The notes: generated from the sequence alone by a model not told the origin. A stretch of DNA of 64,000 nt from Sphingobacterium sp. B16(2022) (GCF_012030425.1 NZ_JAAUVN010000005.1:62001-126000); one strand, 5' to 3'; positions 35,093-44,884 are shown, counted from the first letter of the stretch. Made by a program: numbers and translations.

Positions 35093-37291
35093 TTGCGTGA
35101 TCATTTAGAAATAGTATGGCAAAAGGCACGGTTCTTTATCAATAGTCAACCGTTTCATGAAGGATTAAAAATTACGGTGGCAGTGCTAATTCCGGTTGTA
35201 ATATTTGCTTGTTTCGGCCATTTGCACAATGGTGTAACCTTAGGAATAGGTAGCATTATTGCAAGTACTCCAGATCTGGTTGGTCCTTACCGGGAACGCC
35301 GTCAGTCCTTGTTTATCAATGTTGCTGTTATTTTCGCAATGAGTATGCTTACGCGTATACTTCCTTTTTCAGATGTGTTCCTTGGTTTGTTTATTGCTTT
35401 TTTCTCTTTTGCAGCTTGCATGCTCAGTGTTTTTGGTATCAGAGCTATGGGAATCGGAGCTTCTTGTTTATTGGCTCTATTTTTTAGTTTGACATTGACA
35501 CATGAAAGCAGTCATCCTATAACAGAGGCTTTATTGATGACTGGAGGTGCAGTCTGGTATATGATTTTTGTGTTAGCAGTACGCTACATGAGACCTTATC
35601 GGGTCAGTCAACAGGTTCTGGCGGAGTGTGCCTATAAGATCGGTACTTTATTGCGTATCAAAGCTTGCTTCTTTGATGTTCATACTGCGATTGCAAAGAC
35701 TCATAAACGTGTTATTCAGATCAATGTAATATTGAATCAACGACAGGAAAATGTACGTGAAGTTTTATTTTCTGCGGCTACTGAGAAGCAATTTGCAAGT
35801 TACCAATATAAACAGCTTACTTTTATTTTCGCGACCTTGATGGAACTGTTTGAAAGAATAAATGCTTCTCATCATGATTATTATCAGATTCGTGAAAAAT
35901 ATGGACATACAAAGGTTTATCAGGTCATACCTGAATTGTTAATTAGCTGTGCTCAAGAATTGGAGCGACTGACGACTCCAATCAGTTTATTGAAGCCACC
36001 GAAGAAAGCTATTCAATTTACAGGACAGTGGGATAAAGCCTATGCTGAGGTTATCGCTTTAGAGAGCCAAGAGCAAGGAACGACAATCGTATTGAAGAAA
36101 ATCCTTGTTAATATCCGTTATGTCATGCAGAAAATAAGAGAGGTTCATCGTATTTTATCTAAATCTGAGGAAGTTCATGATCACTCTGAGTTACTTGCAC
36201 ACAAAGAACGTTTCTTTAAACAAAGAACCTTTTCGTGGCCAGCATTACAGGCACATTTAAATTTAAAGTCACCAATTTTTAGACACTCACTTCGTGTCGC
36301 TATTGTTATGTTGGTTGCTTTTGTTATTACTAAAACACTTCCTGTTTTTTTTCCAGAATACATTGCTTTGACAAAACATAGTTTTTGGATTTACATTACC
36401 ATAATTGTTATTCTGCGTCCTGGTTTCAGTTTAAGCAAACAACGAAGTATTGATCGATTGAAAGGATCATTTCTGGGGGGCATGTTGGGATTATCAAGTA
36501 TTTTCTTGATCACAAATATTTATGTACTCCTAGGTCTCATGTTAGTTTATATGCTATTGACTTTTACTTTTTTAAGAAGTAAATATGTTTATGGTTCGTT
36601 TTTTCTAACTGCCTTTTTTCTAATTGCTTATTATTTCTTTACAGGAGTAGATGATTTTGGCGTTCTTTTATTGAAGGAACGTCTATTGGATACTGTAATT
36701 GGCTGTGTGCTTTCATTTTTATCTTTTCATTTCATATTTCCTACTTGGGAAAGTGATTCAGTAAAGACGTATTTGAAAAATGTGATACAGGCGAATGTAC
36801 ATTTCTTATCTGTTAGTTTTCGTAAGTTATCGGGTGATAAAGTCGATATTGCGGATTATAAATTGGCTAGGAAAGAAATTTATCTCAGTTTAGCGGAATT
36901 GAATGCACTAAATGAACGTATATTGAATGAACCTATATTTCAACGCCCGTTCACAAAGGAATTAAATGACTTTTCTATTTTTACGCATCAATTGATTTCC
37001 TATGCTATGGCCTTTACAAATATGCTGGACCATAGTTCCGGTTTAGCCTTTCATGAGGAGCATGAACGGCTGATGAACAAGATTCTTTCGAAATTAAAAA
37101 AGACCTATACTTTGTTTGCCACTGATTCATTAGAAATTCTTGCCTTGAAAACAGCTGTTTCAAAAGCGCATATTAGTGATCAGAGTGACGAGCTATTAAT
37201 TAGAGAGCAATTAGAATTAATGGATGGTCTTGTGGATAAATTGTATCATAATTCTTTAGATATTTTCTTACTGGCTAAGCGGTCGCTATAG
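35093..37291 (+). CDS. FUSC family membrane protein (YccS/YhfK-like)
   Basis: 732 residues. Two membrane blocks of about six helices each (about residues 28-165 and 398-555) flank a soluble helical region, and a soluble tail follows, as in the FUSC/aromatic acid exporter-like group. The start is TTG 35093: an in-frame stop is at 35084-35086 and no ATG follows until well into the first helix, so a non-ATG start is forced. Probably an inner-membrane efflux protein; substrate unknown. Confidence 0.85.
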   Translation: MRDHLEIVWQKARFFINSQPFHEGLKITVAVLIPVVIFACFGHLHNGVTLGIGSIIASTPDLVGPYRERRQSLFINVAVIFAMSMLTRILPFSDVFLGLFIAFFSFAACMLSVFGIRAMGIGASCLLALFFSLTLTHESSHPITEALLMTGGAVWYMIFVLAVRYMRPYRVSQQVLAECAYKIGTLLRIKACFFDVHTAIAKTHKRVIQINVILNQRQENVREVLFSAATEKQFASYQYKQLTFIFATLMELFERINASHHDYYQIREKYGHTKVYQVIPELLISCAQELERLTTPISLLKPPKKAIQFTGQWDKAYAEVIALESQEQGTTIVLKKILVNIRYVMQKIREVHRILSKSEEVHDHSELLAHKERFFKQRTFSWPALQAHLNLKSPIFRHSLRVAIVMLVAFVITKTLPVFFPEYIALTKHSFWIYITIIVILRPGFSLSKQRSIDRLKGSFLGGMLGLSSIFLITNIYVLLGLMLVYMLLTFTFLRSKYVYGSFFLTAFFLIAYYFFTGVDDFGVLLLKERLLDTVIGCVLSFLSFHFIFPTWESDSVKTYLKNVIQANVHFLSVSFRKLSGDKVDIADYKLARKEIYLSLAELNALNERILNEPIFQRPFTKELNDFSIFTHQLISYAMAFTNMLDHSSGLAFHEEHERLMNKILSKLKKTYTLFATDSLEILALKTAVSKAHISDQSDELLIREQLELMDGLVDKLYHNSLDIFLLAKRSL

Positions 37292-37307
37292 GTAATTTCA
37301 GAAAAAT

Positions 37308-37342
37308 AAAAAAGGTAGCTTTTGATTTAAGCTACCTTTTTT
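37308..37342. terminator. Shared terminator between FUSC and ferritin genes
   Basis: AAAAAAGGTAGCTT / AAGCTACCTTTTTT, 14-bp stem with a 7-nt loop; it lies between convergent genes. Confidence 0.9.
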
Positions 37343-37352
37343 TATATGTATT

Positions 37353-37907
37353 TTATGCCAGCGGGTTTACTTGATCTGCAACTGGAAACTCTTGCCCAGT
37401 ATTTCCGATTAGTTTGTTGAGTTCAAATCGGGCATTATCTGTCATATCTTCACCTCCAGCCAATTTAGCTTTGTCTAATAAGTCTAAGGCAAGTTTCTCT
37501 TCCTCACGTTGTTCATTAACAAGCCATTGAAGGAAATTCCATGTTGCCCAATCACCTTCTTGCATACTTAAATTTACTATTTTATAGATAGATTCTGTAT
37601 TTTCTATTTCTTGTTGCAGTACCATTTCAAAGCATTCTAAAATGTTTTTAGGTTCTGGTTCTGGTTTCTTTATTGCATCAATTTTTACAGATCCACCTCT
37701 TTCTTGAATATATTCTATTATTTTGGCCATATGTACGCGCTCTTCTTGGGAATGCTTCATAAGAAACGAATTGACACCATCTAACATATTCTGATCAGCC
37801 CAACAAGCTAACATTAAATATACTTGAGCAGAATATGCTTCTAATGTAATTTGATCATTCAAAGCTTTACTAAGAGTCTGTGATAATCTATTGGTTGTTA
37901 TTGCCAT
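37353..37907 (-). CDS. ftnA: Ferritin (non-heme, ferroxidase type)
   Basis: 184 residues of four-helix bundle type. Ferroxidase ligands are recognisable as the Glu in LEAYSAQ, the EERVHMAK pair, and the later Glu in VLQQEIENTESIY; EWxxLQWLVNEQREEEK closes the bundle. It stores iron as ferric mineral in a 24-mer. The C-terminal extension of about 12 residues is normal. No TAnnTTTG box is seen in front. Confidence 0.93.
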   Translation of the reverse strand: MAITTNRLSQTLSKALNDQITLEAYSAQVYLMLACWADQNMLDGVNSFLMKHSQEERVHMAKIIEYIQERGGSVKIDAIKKPEPEPKNILECFEMVLQQEIENTESIYKIVNLSMQEGDWATWNFLQWLVNEQREEEKLALDLLDKAKLAGGEDMTDNARFELNKLIGNTGQEFPVADQVNPLA

Positions 37908-38301
37908 TTTTTTGAGATTTATGCACCACGAATTCGTATAGGTTTATTCGGGTGTCTGTTAAAAAATTGTATACCTGTGTCACATATGTTAATGTGTACT
38001 TTATTAGAATCAACAGCCAGGAGACGAAAATGTTTGCAGATATTCTTTTTAGGGATGAGTAAAATGAGCCAATTCTTTTTATTATAAATAGTTGAAAATG
38101 GATTATTCGGTGATTTTTGTGATGTTGTTTCTATTGATCACCTTGTTTATCTTCAGATTAGAACTGTGTGTATATATTATATCTTAGTTGTCTATATTAT
38201 ATCTTATCATCTTGATCTTTATGTCTATAACAAAGCAAAATTTTGCTTGTCATATCGATAATAATTTAATTTTTATATCTTTAACATAAGATTATTAACC
38301 A
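37908..38301. other. Divergent spacer with direct repeat and palindrome
   Basis: No gene is seen. The 14-mer TATATTATATCTTA occurs at 38173-38186 and 38193-38206, exactly 20 bases apart. A perfect 16-bp palindrome AAGCAAAATTTTGCTT lies at 38233-38248, 53 bases before the DUF3857 gene. Both could be regulator sites for ferritin or the DUF3857 gene; this is inference from position and symmetry only. Confidence 0.5.
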
Positions 38302-40881
38302 ATGAAATTTAATTCATATTTATTTTTTTTATTCTTTATAGCGGTTTTGTTTAATAGCCATGTTCTGGCTAATAACAAACTTAATAAAGCTCCTGTTCCA
38401 ACTTGGGTTAGAGCGAATAAACTTTCACCTTCAAAAATTGATATTAAAGATATAGGACAAGGGTATTATTATGATTTGATTGAATATCAGGTTAATATAG
38501 GGGAGCAAATTAAGTTTTTTAGAGATGTTAAAGTTTTATTTGATAGTAACGGTGCTGAAAATGCAGGTCAAATTTCAATAAACTTTGATCCAAAGTATCA
38601 GCAGGTTACTCTTCATGAATTGAAAGTAATTAGGGATGGGAAAACTATTGATAAGCTTGATGTCGGTAAATTTACCTTAGTTGCTACTGAGACCGATTTA
38701 TCTCGATTTATCTATAATGGAACTTATTCTGCTTATTATATATTGGATGATTTAAGAAAAGACGATAAGATCATTGTTTCATATAGTTTGAAGGGATTTA
38801 ATCCTGTTTTTGAAAATAAGTTTTTTGACAAATATTATCTGCAATCTTATGAACCTATCGGTTTGGCAGTAGTTAATTATATTGTTCCGAAAAATAGGAA
38901 GTTAAATTTTAAATCGCATAACAATGCTAGTAAACCGCTTATAGAAGAAGGTAGTAATCACGTTTCTTATAGCTGGGAAGAGCAGTCGTTTCCTGCCGTT
39001 GAATTTGATGAATATGCGCCTGCATGGTATACAAATCTACAATGGATAGAGTGTACAGAATTTAATTCTTGGTCAGAAGTAGGGGGCTGGATGGCGCGGA
39101 CTAATCCAACTGTAGATTTTAAAGACGGTTCTCCGCTAGCACTTCTGGTTGATAGATATTGGGCTGATTCTCAGGGGGATTCGATGAAATTTCTGAAAAA
39201 GATAACGCACTTTGTGCAGAATGATATTCGTTATATGGGAGTTGAGCTGGGTGAATTTTCTCATCGTGCTAACACACCAGAAAAAATTTTTAATCAGCGA
39301 TACGGTGATTGTAAAGATAAATCGTTGCTGATGATTTCCATGTTAAAACGGAAAGGAATAAAAGGATCTTTGGTTTTAGCGAATTCGTACCTTACATATG
39401 GTATGGAAGATTATCTACCATCGCCAGGTGCTTTTAATCATGTTGTGGCTGCTATTGAGATTGGAGACAGACAACAGTATATTGACCCTACCATCACTAA
39501 TCAAGGTGGCGGGATTACAGATTTATATTTCCCTTACTACGGTAGAGTTTTAAAAATCGATGATTCGAAGCATTTGACATCTGTTGATAAAAATGTCAAT
39601 GGATTAACAAAAATTTCAGAAACTTATTTGCTAGATAGTAAGGGTGGAGCAATTTTAGAGGTTAAAACGAGCTATAGCGCCTCTAGTGCAGACTTTATAA
39701 GAACTTCATTTAAAGAAAGTGCAAAAAATCAAATACAAAAGAGTTATTTGGATTACTACAAAAAAATGTATCCCAAAATTTCCATTAAAGAGTCACTAAA
39801 ATTTGAGGATGAGTTTGATAAAAATATTATTCATGTAACAGAGAGGTATTATATTGAGAAAATTGGTGAAAAAGATGAGGCGTCAAATAAAAATATCTTT
39901 GGCATATATGCGAGTCAAATTAATAATAATTTACCTGAACTTAATTCATCAGAAGGTTTAGCGCCTCTTGGTTTGTATTTTCCGTATTGCTTAGAATATG
40001 ATATTCGCATCGTAAATCATGGCGGGGTTGAATTTAATCCAGAAAGAGAGAGCTCTTTCATTGATCGTGATTCTTATTATTTTGGTAAAACTGTTAAAAC
40101 GTCAAAAGACACGCTTATTATCAGCTACAATTTTGGATTCCACAATCCTTTCGTAGCATCGAGTGATAAAAAACAATATGTTGATGATTTTAAAAACAGA
40201 GATGTTTTATTGTACAATGCATATTATATTGAGGATAATGGAATAATCGTTGGCTCTAACATTTCAGGTAAAATCAGTATGCTTACAATTTTTGGATGTG
40301 TTTGCATTATTTTAATCTGTGTTATTTTTATACTTCGCTATAATAAAACAGCATCATCTTCAATGATTCAATTATACGAGGAGCCCGAATACCATTCAGT
40401 TGGGGGATGGTTGATTTTATTAATTATTTCGATGGTAATTACTACTCTAAGAGTTGCGTATAATTTTTTTGAGTCTGGGTATCTAACTCAGGAGATCTGG
40501 GAGAGTTATAGGTATACTAGTTATTTTCCGGACTATGTTCATAAAATATTTGTTGCGAGTGAAATTTTATTAAATATCATTCTCTTAATGGGTTTTATAT
40601 ACTGCATCTATTTATTTAGTAAAAAAAGAGATCTTTTCCCACAAACTATGATTGTTGTGCTCGCTGTGATGTTTCTTTCAAATGTTGTTTTTACTTTTTT
40701 TAATTATTTTTATATGAGTAATATTTTAGCTCCCGATGTAATTTCTACAAATGTGAAGAATATCATCTACAGTGTGCTATGGGGGATGTATCTTTATAAT
40801 TCAGAACGTGTGAAAGGAACTTTTGTAAACGCTTATAATCAAGAATTAGCGATTGATAAAGATACTGCACTTTCGGAATAG
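38302..40881 (+). CDS. DUF3857 transglutaminase-like protein with C-terminal membrane domain
   Basis: 859 residues with a signal peptide (ends NSHVLAN). An N-terminal DUF3857 beta domain (about 50-260) precedes a transglutaminase core with a full triad: Cys337 in RYGDCKDKS, His380 in AFNHVV and Asp395 in YIDPT. A beta-rich region follows, then a membrane helix at about 654-675 and a C-terminal block of about four helices with GGWLILLIISMV, as in DUF2569. The fusion places the catalytic domain on the periplasmic side. Substrate unknown; protein cross-linking or peptidase activity are both possible. Confidence 0.87.
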   Translation: MKFNSYLFFLFFIAVLFNSHVLANNKLNKAPVPTWVRANKLSPSKIDIKDIGQGYYYDLIEYQVNIGEQIKFFRDVKVLFDSNGAENAGQISINFDPKYQQVTLHELKVIRDGKTIDKLDVGKFTLVATETDLSRFIYNGTYSAYYILDDLRKDDKIIVSYSLKGFNPVFENKFFDKYYLQSYEPIGLAVVNYIVPKNRKLNFKSHNNASKPLIEEGSNHVSYSWEEQSFPAVEFDEYAPAWYTNLQWIECTEFNSWSEVGGWMARTNPTVDFKDGSPLALLVDRYWADSQGDSMKFLKKITHFVQNDIRYMGVELGEFSHRANTPEKIFNQRYGDCKDKSLLMISMLKRKGIKGSLVLANSYLTYGMEDYLPSPGAFNHVVAAIEIGDRQQYIDPTITNQGGGITDLYFPYYGRVLKIDDSKHLTSVDKNVNGLTKISETYLLDSKGGAILEVKTSYSASSADFIRTSFKESAKNQIQKSYLDYYKKMYPKISIKESLKFEDEFDKNIIHVTERYYIEKIGEKDEASNKNIFGIYASQINNNLPELNSSEGLAPLGLYFPYCLEYDIRIVNHGGVEFNPERESSFIDRDSYYFGKTVKTSKDTLIISYNFGFHNPFVASSDKKQYVDDFKNRDVLLYNAYYIEDNGIIVGSNISGKISMLTIFGCVCIILICVIFILRYNKTASSSMIQLYEEPEYHSVGGWLILLIISMVITTLRVAYNFFESGYLTQEIWESYRYTSYFPDYVHKIFVASEILLNIILLMGFIYCIYLFSKKRDLFPQTMIVVLAVMFLSNVVFTFFNYFYMSNILAPDVISTNVKNIIYSVLWGMYLYNSERVKGTFVNAYNQELAIDKDTALSE

Positions 40882-40937
40882 ATATGACTACTATATTTTT
40901 ATTTGCCAGTTTTATGTATGCGTTTTTAAATTAGATC

Positions 40938-41750
40938 ATGATGTTGTATAAAATTTTTGTATTCTTTTGTTTAATCTTAACTAATTTCACTTCTTCAGCT
41001 CAGGGTTATAAATTGTTGCAAGATATTTCTTATGTAGAAAAGTCTGAAAAAGATATGTATAAACAAGAGCGCTGTAAGTTAGATTTGTATTTTCCGGAGG
41101 ACAAATCGAGTTTTGCTACAGTCGTATGGTTTCATGGCGGAGGATTAGAGGAAGGAGAAAAATATGTACCATTGGAGCTTAAGGAAAAGGGGATTGCTGT
41201 AATTGCTGTTAATTATAGATTGAGTCCCAAAGTAAAGGGGCCAGATTATATTGATGATGCTGCTGCCGCTGTTGCCTGGGCGTTCAATAACATCGCAAAG
41301 TATGGTGGTGATCCTACTAAAATATATGTATCTGGGCATTCGGCTGGAGGTTATCTAGCATTGATGGTCGGATTGGATGTGAGCTATCTGAAGAAATACC
41401 ATATAGATGCTAACCAGATCAAAGGTATAGCTCCTATCAGCGGACAAACAAATACCCATTACACTATCAAGAAGGAACGTAAACAGTCAATGGAAATACC
41501 CATTATTGATCAGTATGCACCTATTCATTTTGCTAGAAAGGATGCTCCTCCGACTTTGTTGATTACAGGTGATGCTAGATTAGAATTACCTGCCAGATAT
41601 GAGGAGAATGCACATCTGGCCAAAGTGCTCGAAAACTTAAAACATTCTAAAACGGAGTTATTCCAATTACAGGGTTTTGATCACGGTGCTGTGTATGCCC
41701 CAGGTTGTTTGTTGTTATTAAGATGGATGGAGAAATTAGACCGAAATTAA
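40938..41750 (+). CDS. Secreted alpha/beta hydrolase (esterase/lipase)
   Basis: 270 residues with a signal peptide (ends TSSAQ). The oxyanion motif HGGG is at residues 66-69 and the nucleophile Ser135 sits in GHSAGG; the acid is probably in LLITGDARLEL and the His in GFDHGAVY. It resembles BD-FAE/HSL-type esterases. It follows the DUF3857 gene by 56 bases and may be cotranscribed. Confidence 0.88.
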   Translation: MMLYKIFVFFCLILTNFTSSAQGYKLLQDISYVEKSEKDMYKQERCKLDLYFPEDKSSFATVVWFHGGGLEEGEKYVPLELKEKGIAVIAVNYRLSPKVKGPDYIDDAAAAVAWAFNNIAKYGGDPTKIYVSGHSAGGYLALMVGLDVSYLKKYHIDANQIKGIAPISGQTNTHYTIKKERKQSMEIPIIDQYAPIHFARKDAPPTLLITGDARLELPARYEENAHLAKVLENLKHSKTELFQLQGFDHGAVYAPGCLLLLRWMEKLDRN

Positions 41751-41764
41751 TAATGAAAATTTAG

Positions 41765-41808
41765 GAATAGATTAAGATACATTGATCTTGTTGATTTTTA
41801 ATCTATTC
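41765..41808 (+). terminator. Possible hairpin after esterase gene
   Basis: Arms GAATAGATTAA (41765-41775) and TTAATCTATTC (41798-41808), with a smaller nested stem AAGAT / ATCTT. There is no T run, so factor-independent termination is doubtful. Confidence 0.35.
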
Positions 41809-41973
41809 TGATTTTTACGGTTTATAATCTTCTTTCAGATTTTGAATTGAATTCATCGTCATATTATTTTTTGTGGTTTATAGTAAATGAATGAGAATAT
41901 TGCTTAAAGTGTTAGTAAATTAGCAATTGTACGAACTATTTAGGTAATTTAATGTTATTGATTATACTAAACT

Positions 41974-42477
41974 ATGCCAATTATGAAAAACGAAAAGATC
42001 AATATGGATGCGCGTATTTTACAATATAATCTGCATTATGGTTTTATGGAAAATCCTATGATGTTCAATTTTGAATATAATCCTCACAGACTTATTGTAA
42101 GAAATTATGCGCTTAGGAATAATCACATAGAGGTATATAAAGGTTATCTGCTTAACTTTTTTCCAGATAGGGCCACTAAAGAATTGGAGCAGTTTGGTGT
42201 AGATATCTTACATTTAAAATACTTTAATAAAGACGAAGCATCAAAGTGGCTAATGACTCAAGATGTTAAAATTTTACAATCTGATATTAATGCAGATGAT
42301 CAAGATGCTGTGTTTAATATTGTTTATTTATCAGATCAAGATGATATTAACCCTTATCTGAATGAGGACAATGATGATTTCATCTTGCGTCATTCTTGTC
42401 CAAATCAAGTACTTAAATCAAGAGAAAAAATATGGTTAGATACGAGAGTTGATGGAATTGGTTTGCAATTCTTATAA
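41974..42477 (+). CDS. Uncharacterised 167-residue protein
   Basis: I do not recognise this gene. It is soluble, with no signal peptide. Residues 11-110 are mixed, with many aromatic residues (LQYNLHYGFMENPMMFNFEYNP); a very acidic stretch of Asp/Asn follows (about 110-145, DINADDQDAVF, YLNEDNDDF), and a short end DGIGLQFL. ATG 41974 or ATG 41983 could start it. It stands alone just before the two-component system, with a 207-bp gap, and codon use looks native. Confidence 0.6.
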   Translation: MPIMKNEKINMDARILQYNLHYGFMENPMMFNFEYNPHRLIVRNYALRNNHIEVYKGYLLNFFPDRATKELEQFGVDILHLKYFNKDEASKWLMTQDVKILQSDINADDQDAVFNIVYLSDQDDINPYLNEDNDDFILRHSCPNQVLKSREKIWLDTRVDGIGLQFL

Positions 42478-42684
42478 TTTAATTGATCCGTTTCTGACCT
42501 TCTTCTATTTTATTTATTTCGTGCTGAAAACACCAAAGTATAATAAGGTATTTCACTTTTTATTTTCTAGCATGGTCTCTGGTTTCATATTCTTTGCTCC
42601 GATATGTCTTCAAATTTGTGTGTGAGTTACCAAAAGCTTATTTTTATCTTTTGAAGGAATTAAAAGGTAATCAGATATCATGTC

Positions 42685-43407
42685 ATGAATATAGAGCAAC
42701 AAAAAATTATCTTGGTAGAGGACGAACAAGATGTAGCTGATCTGATTGTTCAGGGCTTGGAAGAGGACGGTTATCAGGTAATTCATTTAAATAAAGCAAA
42801 TTTATTGCAGGAGCTGCTTAGCAATCATGATATATCTCTCGTACTGTTGGATATATTGTTACCAGGTACCAATGGGCTGGAGATTTGTAGACAAATCCGG
42901 TTTTGGGGTTATACTGATTTACCTGTGATGATGCTAACTGCCTTGGGAACTCCCGAAAATGTTGTTCTGGGTTTGGACAACGGGGCTGATGACTATCTTT
43001 CTAAACCTTTTAAACTGATTGAACTTAAAGCAAGAATTCGTTCTTTGATTCGACGCAAGCATTCCATACTTCAGGCTACACAGCGGGATCAGGAACCAGT
43101 CCATGAGATATATAAATACGGTTTTTTTGAAATCGATGATTATAAAAAAATAGCTTATTGTGAAAAACAAGAATTAACGCTTACGAGTACAGAATATCGA
43201 TTGCTTTTATTGTTTATCCAAAATCCCAAAAAAGTATTTGAGCGTAGCGAACTGCTTGATCGGGTATGGGGAATAAACTTTGATATTGGTTCTAATGTAG
43301 TGGATGTTTATGTTAACTATCTCCGCAAGAAAATAGAAAAAGTATCATCCAAAAAAGCTATACATACAGTGATCGGTATGGGATATGTTTTAAAAGTCGA
43401 AGATTAA
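42685..43407 (+). CDS. OmpR-family response regulator
   Basis: 240 residues. Receiver domain with the acidic pocket VEDEQD, phospho-acceptor Asp56 in LLDILLPG, and the conserved Lys in YLSKPFK; then a winged helix (about 140-238) with LTSTEYRLLLLFIQNPKKVFERSELLDRVWG and VDVYVNYLRKKI. It pairs with the histidine kinase 6 bases downstream. Its probable targets are the TTAAT boxes at 44768-44844, in front of the next cassette. Confidence 0.95.
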   Translation: MNIEQQKIILVEDEQDVADLIVQGLEEDGYQVIHLNKANLLQELLSNHDISLVLLDILLPGTNGLEICRQIRFWGYTDLPVMMLTALGTPENVVLGLDNGADDYLSKPFKLIELKARIRSLIRRKHSILQATQRDQEPVHEIYKYGFFEIDDYKKIAYCEKQELTLTSTEYRLLLLFIQNPKKVFERSELLDRVWGINFDIGSNVVDVYVNYLRKKIEKVSSKKAIHTVIGMGYVLKVED

Positions 43408-43413
43408 GATTTT

Positions 43414-44772
43414 ATGCATAATTATAATAAAAAGCTTATTTACCTCATTACCATTCTGGTTATCTATGTCTGTTGTTTTGTTGGTTTTATTTTTTATTCT
43501 ATTTCCAATTTTGCGTTTCGCGATTTTTATAAACGGTTAGATCTGAGACGGAATATAGCAGCTGAGAAGTTTTTAAATAATGGTAGCGCAGATCAAAATA
43601 ACCAATGGAGCTTAGAATTTATTGAGAATCTTGATAATCAGCACGAATTTCTTGTCGAGTTTGATGCCGCTGGGAATATTGTTAAGAGTCGCGGTTTTAA
43701 TCGAAAGCTATGGAGTAAGATCGATAAAAAAGGTGTTTCTAATTTTAAATCCGATAGTCAGTTTTATTCGACCAAATTTTTTGAAAAGGATGGACGGAGG
43801 TATATAATTGGAGCTTCTGCTGAGAACTACTTTTATACGCATCATCTTGCATATCTTCGAAATCTGCTGATAATTAGTTTAATCTTGGGTATACTTTTTA
43901 TTTTGGTAGTTTCCGTTTTTATGAAACGTTCTTTTTTGAAGCCTATCTTAACAATGATGAAGGAGGTGCAACAAATAGGTTCTGAAAATTTACATAAAAG
44001 ATTGGATGAAGTTAAATATAAAGGGGAACTTAAGGATCTTGCCAGCACTTTTAATAATATGTTAACAAGATTAGAGACATCATTTGAAACTCAGAAAAAT
44101 TTTATCAGTAATGCTTCACATGAATTGAATACTCCTTTGACTTCCATAATAGGGCAGGCAGATCTGGCACTATCAAAAGAGCGAAGTAAAGAAGATTATC
44201 AAAAAACTCTTTTGAAAATTATTTCATCTGCTGAGCATTTAGAAAAAAAAACAAAGGCACTTTTGTTGTTGGCACGTACTGGTTTTGTCAGTAATTCATC
44301 TTCTTTTAGTCCTGTTCGTATTGATCAAATTATAATGGATGCAGAGTTGACAATCAAAGCTATTAATGATAAGTTTCGTATTGTTACTGATTTTGACTTA
44401 TTGCCAGATGACAGTATGCGTCTTAAAATTAATGGAAATGCTATTTTACTTCAATTGGCTTTGTCCAATATTATTAGTAATGCCTGTAAGTACTCATCTA
44501 ATAGGACTGCCTATATTGCTTTAGGTGCTTTGGATAATAAGGTGTTTATTTTGATCAAAGATGAGGGCATAGGTATCCCTTCAGAAGATTTGGAACATAT
44601 TTATGATCCTTATTTTAGGGCTTCAAATACCGATGGTATTGACGGTTATGGTATTGGCTTGCCTTTGGCTCGCAATATCATTAAATTACACGAGGGGACG
44701 TTAAAAGTTAAATCTTCTGTAGGAAAAGGAACAACAGTTGAAATAGAGCTCCCTACTTATCTTAAATTTTAA
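43414..44772 (+). CDS. Sensor histidine kinase
   Basis: 452 residues. Two membrane helices (about 9-31 and 149-170) enclose a sensor region of about 117 residues facing the periplasm; then HAMP (171-224), HisKA with His236 in SNASHELNTP, and an HATPase with the N box IISNACKYSS, G1 DEGIGIPSED and G2 GYGIGLPLA. It sits 6 bases after the regulator. Its stop codon (44770-44772) overlaps the first TTAAT half-site of the downstream promoter region. The signal is unknown. Confidence 0.95.
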   Translation: MHNYNKKLIYLITILVIYVCCFVGFIFYSISNFAFRDFYKRLDLRRNIAAEKFLNNGSADQNNQWSLEFIENLDNQHEFLVEFDAAGNIVKSRGFNRKLWSKIDKKGVSNFKSDSQFYSTKFFEKDGRRYIIGASAENYFYTHHLAYLRNLLIISLILGILFILVVSVFMKRSFLKPILTMMKEVQQIGSENLHKRLDEVKYKGELKDLASTFNNMLTRLETSFETQKNFISNASHELNTPLTSIIGQADLALSKERSKEDYQKTLLKIISSAEHLEKKTKALLLLARTGFVSNSSSFSPVRIDQIIMDAELTIKAINDKFRIVTDFDLLPDDSMRLKINGNAILLQLALSNIISNACKYSSNRTAYIALGALDNKVFILIKDEGIGIPSEDLEHIYDPYFRASNTDGIDGYGIGLPLARNIIKLHEGTLKVKSSVGKGTTVEIELPTYLKF

Positions 44773-44844
44773 TCCTATTCTAATCTTTTCATTTGTTTTA
44801 ATCTCATTTTAATTTCAGCTTTGAAATTCTAATAGAAAGCTAAT
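44768..44844 (+). promoter_or_regulatory. Three pairs of TTAAT boxes, probable response-regulator sites
   Basis: Hexamers [TCG][TC]TAAT occur at 44768 and 44779, 44797 and 44808, 44828 and 44839: each pair exactly 11 bases apart, all on the same strand. The middle pair is a perfect TTTAAT-N5-TTTAAT. OmpR-family regulators bind such direct repeats; PmrA-type boxes have the same N5 geometry. The last pair ends about 33 bases before the TAACTTTG box, a good position for activation. Confidence 0.6.
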
Positions 44845-44876
44845 TTCAGCTTCATTCCATTGCAATCTCTCGGTGT

Positions 44877-44884
44877 TAACTTTG
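44877..44884 (+). promoter_or_regulatory. -7 box of the downstream cassette
   Basis: TAACTTTG. The nearest TTG (44860-44862) is only 14 bases upstream, so a good -33 is missing, as expected for an activated promoter. ATG 44903 follows after 18 bases. Confidence 0.55.
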
